Origin: DASRVA01 sp050732935
GTDB taxonomy: Bacteria > Gemmatimonadota > Gemmatimonadetes > JACCXV01 > JAHWKZ01
NCBI GenBank assembly: GCA_050732935.1
Contig: JBOHRW010000100.1
Coordinates: 1-37,394 of the forward strand
Reading direction: 5' to 3'
DNA length: 37,394 nucleotides
Positions 33,817-37,394 of the stretch are shown piece after piece. The notes beneath the pieces were generated by a model. It was given only the letters and a program-made list of their open reading frames with translations, made no database searches and had not been told where the DNA came from. Made by a program: the position numbers and the translations under genes. Position 1 is the stretch's first letter; every line of letters starts with the position of its first letter.

Positions 33817-35216
33817 CCCGGCTTTCTGGCGCGGAAGGTGATCCCCTTGGTCCCGAACTTCGCTGCGCTGCCTTCCTGGGGAGCGCCGCTGAAGACGTCC
33901 TCGCGCCAGGTGATCTCGAAATCCTCGAACCCGGCTTCCTCGACCTTCTCGCGAAGCTCTGCATCCAGCAGAGCGCCGGCAATTCAACCCGTCCAGAGGT
34001 CGATGTTTCCCTTCGCCGCTTCGGGGATCGGCTTCTCAACCACGATGTCGGCGATCCGGAGATGGCCGCCGGGTTTGAGCACTCGATACCATTCGCCGAG
34101 CGCCGCCGGCTTGTCGGGACAGAGATTCATGACTCCGTTCGAGATCACAACGTCGGCCCACTCGTCCGGCACCGGGAGAGACTCGGCATAACCCTGGACG
34201 ATCGCGACGCTTCTGGCATCCGCGAGATCCGCCGCCGTACGCGCCTTGTGGACCATGTCGTCCGTCATGTCGACCCCGAGGACGCGTCCCTCGGACCCCA
34301 CACGTCGGGCAGCGATCAGCGTGTCGAACCCGGCCCCGCAGCCAACGTCGACGACTCGAGCTCCGGCGGGGATATCGCCTAGCGCGAACGGGTTTCCGGT
34401 GCCGGCAAACGATTCCAGCGCCGTCATCGGCACAGCGTTGATGTCCGCGGCGTCGTATTCCAGCATCTCGGCCAGCCGCCGACCGGTGTGGAAGTGGAAC
34501 CCCTTCTCCGGATGCAGCGCCACCTCACGGTACTCGCCCTGGACCTCCCGACGGATGACATGGAAGGCGAGATCCGACGCCCCGCCAGCGACGCAGGTCG
34601 GGCAGCTCCGGGTCACGCGGTCACCTTCGAGCACCCATGCTTCGACCTTGCCCAGGTCGTCGTAGCGCTCGGCGTGTGGTTCGAGGCTCGCCTCCGGTGG
34701 GAGCGCTACGTCCTTCCGGCCGTCGGCCGTCAGAAGGACGTACTCGCCCGCGGACACGGAATTCTTGAGCAGACGATGGGCGAGGATGACATCCACTCCG
34801 GAAAGCTCGGAGTAACCGGTGAATTCGGAGATCACCGCCTGACCACTGTGGACGATCACCTTGAGACGGAGCTTGTCGATGTTGGCGCAGGCCCCGCAGC
34901 GGCAGATCGCGGTTCGCGCCATCAGGTCCCGGGCGGCCTGGAACTCGCCGAAGAAGACGCCGACCCGCTCTCCCAGGTCTCGAGGCAGCCAATCCGGAGC
35001 GGCCACCCCGTCTTTCCGCGCGAACATGAACACCGCGTCGCCCTCGAGCTTCGAGACCTCGATCGGATCGGTGGCCTGGGCCAGAAGGGTGTCGAGCAGG
35101 GTGCCCACTATCATCTGGCCGTGCTCCTGGGCCTTGATGTGCTCGACCATGAAGCGGGTGTAGCCGCCGATGTCGGCAAGCATCAGAACGACGGGTTCGG
35201 TGGTCGCGGTCCGCAC
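33813..35216 (-). CDS. arsM: DUF2652 (cyclase-like)-ArsM-like arsenic methyltransferase fusion, selenoprotein (TGA at 33984-33986 read as Sec)
   Basis: A 467-residue protein if the TGA is Sec. Residues 1-200: DUF2652 cyclase-like domain with LADIGGYTRFM (D15) and KLEGDAVFMFA (D60), the two metal-binding Asp positions of class III cyclases, plus CRCGAC (105-110). A CPTC pair (205-208) links to the methyltransferase: HFHTGRRLAEML, SFAGTGNPFALG, SAM motif VVDVGCGAGFDT (288-299), SNGVMNLCPDK (C366), RIADIVVEKPIP, then DLWTG-U411-IAGALL. ArsM proteins have Cys at this point (GCIAGA), one of their As(III)-binding residues. The frame continues to REDVFSGAP and AAKFGTKGITFRARKPG, a normal ArsM ending, and the true stop overlaps the next gene. 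GTG 35216 is preceded by GGAG; TTG 35300 is the alternative. Expected role: SAM-dependent methylation of arsenite. A truncated or mis-sequenced Cys gene is less likely. Confidence 0.85.
33956..33986 (-). promoter_or_regulatory. bacterial SECIS-like hairpin after in-frame UGA
   Basis: On the mRNA the UGA (33986-33984) is followed by 9 nt, then stem GCUCUGC, loop UGGAU, stem GCAGAGC (33974-33956), all perfect pairs. The apical loop begins 16 nt after the UGA and has G as its second base, meeting the published bacterial SECIS pattern (loop 16-37 nt from UGA, a G in the first two loop bases). It should recruit SelB. Confidence 0.78.
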
Positions 35217-35346
35217 GGGCGGGTCTCCGGAAAGGCGAGGTGACTTGCCCAAAGGGCTTGGTACCGGGACAGGATAACTGGTTTGGCAGGCGGTGTTCAA
35301 GGGGGCGGAGGAGGCTGCTGTCGCTGCCCGGACCAGGTTGCGGTTT

Positions 35347-35365
35347 CGGTATATTTTCTATACCG
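35347..35365. promoter_or_regulatory. inverted repeat in the arsM/brnTA divergent intergenic region
   Basis: CGGTATA-TTTTC-TATACCG, 7-bp arms, is the most AT-rich spot between the leftward arsM operon and the rightward toxin-antitoxin remnant. It may be a TA autoregulation operator or an arsM control site. Read on the plus strand it contains TATATT-like -10 sequences. Confidence 0.45.
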
Positions 35366-35371
35366 TCCACT

Positions 35372-35510
35372 GACCATGAGGGACATCCGTGGAATTCGGA
35401 CCGGCACTGGTCGGCCGTCATCACCCCCCGCGGCGAGCGGATTCGGCTGATCTCGGTTCGTTAGATCTCGTGCAGAGGAGGTGGTGATCTATGAAGGCCA
35501 GGTCTTTTGA
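35372..35510 (+). pseudogene. remnant of a BrnT-like toxin (5'-truncated, frameshifted)
   Basis: A plus-strand frame reads HWSAVITPRGERIRLISVR and stops at TAG 35462-35464. Removing one T at 35461/35462 would continue the frame as RSRAEEVVIYEGQVF to TGA 35508-35510, giving ITPRGERIRLISVR joined to RSRAEE, the C-terminal pattern of BrnT-type RelE-fold toxins (R-I-ISxR-R-xE). The end would overlap the antitoxin ATG by 20 bp, as in intact brnTA operons. The N-terminal half is absent; the region upstream of the divergent intergenic palindrome belongs to arsM. So the toxin is inactive by both truncation and frameshift. A single-base sequencing error would explain the frameshift but not the missing 5' end. 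Confidence 0.5.
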
Positions 35511-35718
35511 TCGAAAGTTCGACAAGAGCGAGGACGTTACTGCCCATCTGGACATCTCGAATGCCCACCGGCCCGGCCAGAAGCGACGCCGTGTCAACGT
35601 CGACTTCCCTTTCTGGATGGTCGAGTCCCTGGACCGCGAAGCCAAGCGGCTCGGCGTCACCCGCCAGTCCATCATCAAAGTCTGGATCGCCGAAAGGCTC
35701 GAAGAGAAGGCCTCCTGA
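35491..35718 (+). CDS. BrnA-like (CopG/ribbon-helix-helix) antitoxin
   Basis: A 75-residue protein. The N-terminus MKARSFDRKFDKSEDVTAHLDISNAHRPG is the toxin-binding segment of the BrnA/CopG antitoxin family. RRVNVDFPFWMVESLDREAKRLGVTRQSIIKVWIAERLEEK forms the ribbon-helix-helix DNA-binding fold. GAGGAGG lies 8 nt upstream of the ATG. Usually it neutralises the toxin and represses its own operon, perhaps at the palindrome near 35347. Its toxin partner just upstream is broken, so it is now an orphan antitoxin. Confidence 0.8.
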   Translation: MKARSFDRKFDKSEDVTAHLDISNAHRPGQKRRRVNVDFPFWMVESLDREAKRLGVTRQSIIKVWIAERLEEKAS

Positions 35719-36101
35719 CGGGGCGAGAAAAAGCAAAGGGCGAGGAAATCGGCTTGGCAGTCGATCCGTTCGGCTACCCATGGTTCAAGATGGCATCTCG
35801 AATGGTGGCCCCAACGGGACGAAACCCCGAACGGCATTCCGGCCGAGTTCGTGGTCGATCTATAGGGCGGCTCTCGTTCGTGAGGGATCCTGTTTCAGCT
35901 CGTTCCGCCCGACGAGATCTCGGGAAGTGCCGCGGTCCCCACCGATAAGACCGACTTCCTGGGTCCCCAGGAGCGCATCGAGCGTCAGCCTGCGAAACTC
36001 TTTGTGGTGACGGGCGATTCCACCGAATCGCTCATCCCCACTGAGCGGATACCTCGGCCAGCTCGCGCGTCGGGCTGCGACAGCTCTTGGATCGAAGAGA
36101 T
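35719..36101. other. non-coding or degraded stretch after brnA
   Basis: No supported gene. A plus-strand frame from 35888 (LVPPDEISGSAAVPTDKTDF, then PQERIERQPAKLFVVTGD) has coding-like third-position GC but begins right after a TGA and runs into the inverted repeat without a recognisable end; it may be a fragment of a lost gene. The 36191-36367 segment likewise holds nothing recognisable. Confidence 0.35.
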
Positions 36102-36190
36102 GATTTCCCCCGGAGAAGATCTTCTCCTTGCTCTGACGCGGGTGTGCTATAGCACACCCGGGGCTCGTACCAGACAAACCGCCCGGATGA
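36102..36190. repeat. left copy of perfect 89-bp inverted repeat
   Basis: Identical, in inverted orientation, to 37306-37394. Each copy contains two perfect palindromes: GGAGAAGATCTTCTCC, and one with half-site CGGGTGTGCTA followed by its complement. The match stops abruptly at 36190 on the inner side and is cut by the window edge on the outer side, so true length may be greater. Confidence 0.92.
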
Positions 36191-36367
36191 GCCAGCGATG
36201 CAATGCGACCCCCAGCCCTCAATCCGCGCCTTGCCTTCCAACCCTGGGGTCTCCCGCGGCTGGTTCCACGTGTGCTACCGTCCAGAACCTGGAGTGTCAC
36301 GCCATCACGCTATAGTTTTCACAGGCAGCAAGATGGGTCAGCCGTCATTCTACCGAAGGCGTCAACC

Positions 36368-36499
36368 ATGAAGTCGATCTTCGAGACCTGCGAGCCTCGC
36401 CCGGACGTACTCTCCGGAGAGCTGACCGAGGACATGTTCGCCGCCCGGCTACGAGATGTCATCGAGCAGAAAGCCGAAGCGGATGCCTGTCGAGATTAG
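36368..36499 (+). pseudogene. N-terminal fragment of a DUF499 ATPase gene
   Basis: A 43-codon frame, MKSIFETCEPRPDVLSGELT then EDMFAARLRDVIEQKAEAD, ending at TAG 36499. It matches the strongly conserved first 35-40 residues of DUF499 proteins (MK-IF--C-PRPDVL-G--TE--FAADL--V), which are normally about 1000 residues long with a P-loop ATPase and often sit in phage-defence clusters with DUF1156 methyltransferases. Everything after the first helix is missing, so this is a deletion remnant. The break lies 18 bp before the AbiGi-like gene. Confidence 0.6.
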
Positions 36500-36516
36500 A
36501 GGCGACGAGTAAGACG

Positions 36517-37257
36517 GTGCCATCGATCGACGAAATCCTGAATCGCCGGACGGACTTGGCGACGTTCGTCGTTCACCTTACGCGTGAGCATGATGGATCG
36601 GGGGGGTTGGCAAATCTAGAATCGATCCTAAGAAATAGACGCATTGAAGCGAGGTCCGCGATGGGATGGGCTCGAGACGCTGTAGCTGACCTAAGTCAGG
36701 AGGATAAGGATTCTCAGCATACCGTCTCCTTTAGCGAGACTCCCTTGGCACAAGTACACTGTCTGTGTTCAGAGATTTCGGGGCGCAGTGTCTGTCTCTT
36801 ACCCTATGGCATAGCGATCACCAAGATGACGGCAAGGAAGATGGGCTGTAATCCAGTCTTGTATGTGGACATGACTCCAGGTCGTACATGGATCCTGGCG
36901 CAAGCGCTAGATCGGCTACGTGAGGAGGCAGTTGAATCTAGGGATTTCAGGGAGCATCCTGCATCGAAAGTATTTCCGTATGTCGAGCCGATGGGCACTT
37001 GGAATGATCGTCAACGTGAGTTCTGGTGGGAACGGGAGTGGCGGCATCAAGGAGATGTTCAGTTCGACCTTAGCGATATTGCTTTGGTTCTTGCTCCTGA
37101 AGCTGATCATGAATCCTTGACTGGTCTGCTCGCAGCAGAGCGAGGGGACGATGATCGGCTGCCAAGGTGCATCGATGCCGGGTGGAGTCTCGAAAGGATT
37201 ATCGCTCATCTTGCAAGTGTCCCGCCAGATCAGGTCACGCCCTTTCTTCCAAGGTAG
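36517..37257 (+). CDS. AbiGi-like abortive-infection antitoxin family protein
   Basis: A 246-residue soluble protein starting at GTG 36517. LATFVVHLTREHDGSGGLANLESILRNRRIEARSAMGWA, HTVSFSETPLAQVHCL and YGIAITKMTARKMGCNPVLYVD match the AbiGi family (putative abortive phage-resistance antitoxin), then EREWRHQGDVQFDLSDIALVLAPE. No partner AbiGii-type toxin follows before the window end. Base composition and codon use are much more AT-rich than the chromosome core, indicating horizontal transfer. It is enclosed by the 89-bp inverted repeats together with the DUF499 remnant, as part of a decayed defence island. Confidence 0.7.
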   Translation: MPSIDEILNRRTDLATFVVHLTREHDGSGGLANLESILRNRRIEARSAMGWARDAVADLSQEDKDSQHTVSFSETPLAQVHCLCSEISGRSVCLLPYGIAITKMTARKMGCNPVLYVDMTPGRTWILAQALDRLREEAVESRDFREHPASKVFPYVEPMGTWNDRQREFWWEREWRHQGDVQFDLSDIALVLAPEADHESLTGLLAAERGDDDRLPRCIDAGWSLERIIAHLASVPPDQVTPFLPR

Positions 37258-37305
37258 ACGGACAGACGACCGCCTATCCACCGCCAGTCAGTGGCCGGAT
37301 CGCTT

Positions 37306-37394
37306 TCATCCGGGCGGTTTGTCTGGTACGAGCCCCGGGTGTGCTATAGCACACCCGCGTCAGAGCAAGGAGAAGATCTTCTCCGGGGGAAATC
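37306..37394. repeat. right copy of perfect 89-bp inverted repeat (reaches window edge)
   Basis: Reverse complement of 36102-36190 with no mismatch. It starts 48 bp after the AbiGi-like stop and continues to the last base of the window. A repeat at a contig end often marks where assembly stopped. Confidence 0.92.

Noticed and set aside
33984..33986. TGA as a true stop making a short ArsM, or a sequencing error
   Set aside because: The downstream 56 codons match the ArsM C-terminus, the hairpin fits SECIS geometry and the distal stop overlaps the next gene, so Sec is the simplest reading.
33058..33987. 309-residue version of the GNAT-like protein from ATG 33987
   Set aside because: Its first 57 codons lie in the coding end of arsM in another frame; the GTG at 33816 overlapping the arsM stop is better supported.
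35860..36300. Minus-strand frame of 146 codons and plus-strand frame 36004-36315
   Set aside because: Both cross the inverted repeat, lack ribosome sites and resemble no family.
36102..37394. Inverted repeats as a CRISPR array or rho-independent terminators
   Set aside because: There are only two copies, inverted, 1.1 kb apart, without spacer periodicity or U-tracts.

Overview
This is a high-GC bacterial chromosome segment, almost entirely coded on the minus strand. An alternative complex III operon, heme A synthesis genes, an ECF sigma factor overlapping a Ser/Thr kinase, a BlaI/M56 pair and a very long cyclic-glucan synthase together suggest a Gemmatimonadota- or Acidobacteriota-like soil organism or a related uncultured lineage. 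No rRNA or marker phylogeny is available, so this assignment is inference.

Layout, left to right. (1) 1-12117: envelope polysaccharide block with a Wzz-like chain-length protein (partial, behind a sigma-54-type promoter), a GT39-like membrane glycosyltransferase and a ~3000-residue NdvB/ChvB-type cyclic beta-glucan synthase, punctuated by two serine tRNAs. (2) 12335-13221: a tiny plus-strand lmo0937-like membrane protein, tadA, and tRNA-Arg(ACG), whose anticodon is the substrate of TadA, directly upstream of tadA. (3) 13066-17164: a tightly overlapped heme A and oxidase-biogenesis operon (ctaA, ctaB, ABC ATPase, ABC permease, DUF420, CcmD-like). (4) 17323-18844: an SDR oxidoreductase and an AT-richer membrane protein. 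(5) 18901-26414: a complete alternative complex III operon actABCDEF, with no oxidase subunits in the window. (6) 26597-31560: M56/BlaR-like metalloprotease, BlaI-like repressor with a visible operator, Ser/Thr kinase and ECF sigma factor. (7) 31643-35216: a three-gene operon joined by GTGA overlaps, encoding an ArsM-like methyltransferase, a GNAT-like protein and a cytochrome P450. (8) 35347-37394: degraded plus-strand accessory region with a broken brnT toxin, intact BrnA-like antitoxin, a DUF499 remnant and an AbiGi-like gene between perfect 89-bp inverted repeats; the window ends inside the second repeat.

The most striking element is the methyltransferase of region 7. Its frame is interrupted by one TGA exactly where ArsM proteins carry a conserved arsenic-binding cysteine. 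The frame then continues for 56 codons of typical ArsM C-terminus to a stop that overlaps the next gene's start. A perfect 7-bp stem with a 5-nt loop begins 9 nt after the TGA, which fits the bacterial SECIS rule. I read it as a selenocysteine-containing arsenic methyltransferase, fused at its N-terminus to a DUF2652 nucleotide-cyclase-like domain and co-translated with a GNAT-like enzyme and a P450: a candidate undescribed arsenic-modification pathway. An annotation that treats TGA as stop would lose the C-terminus and misplace the next gene's start.
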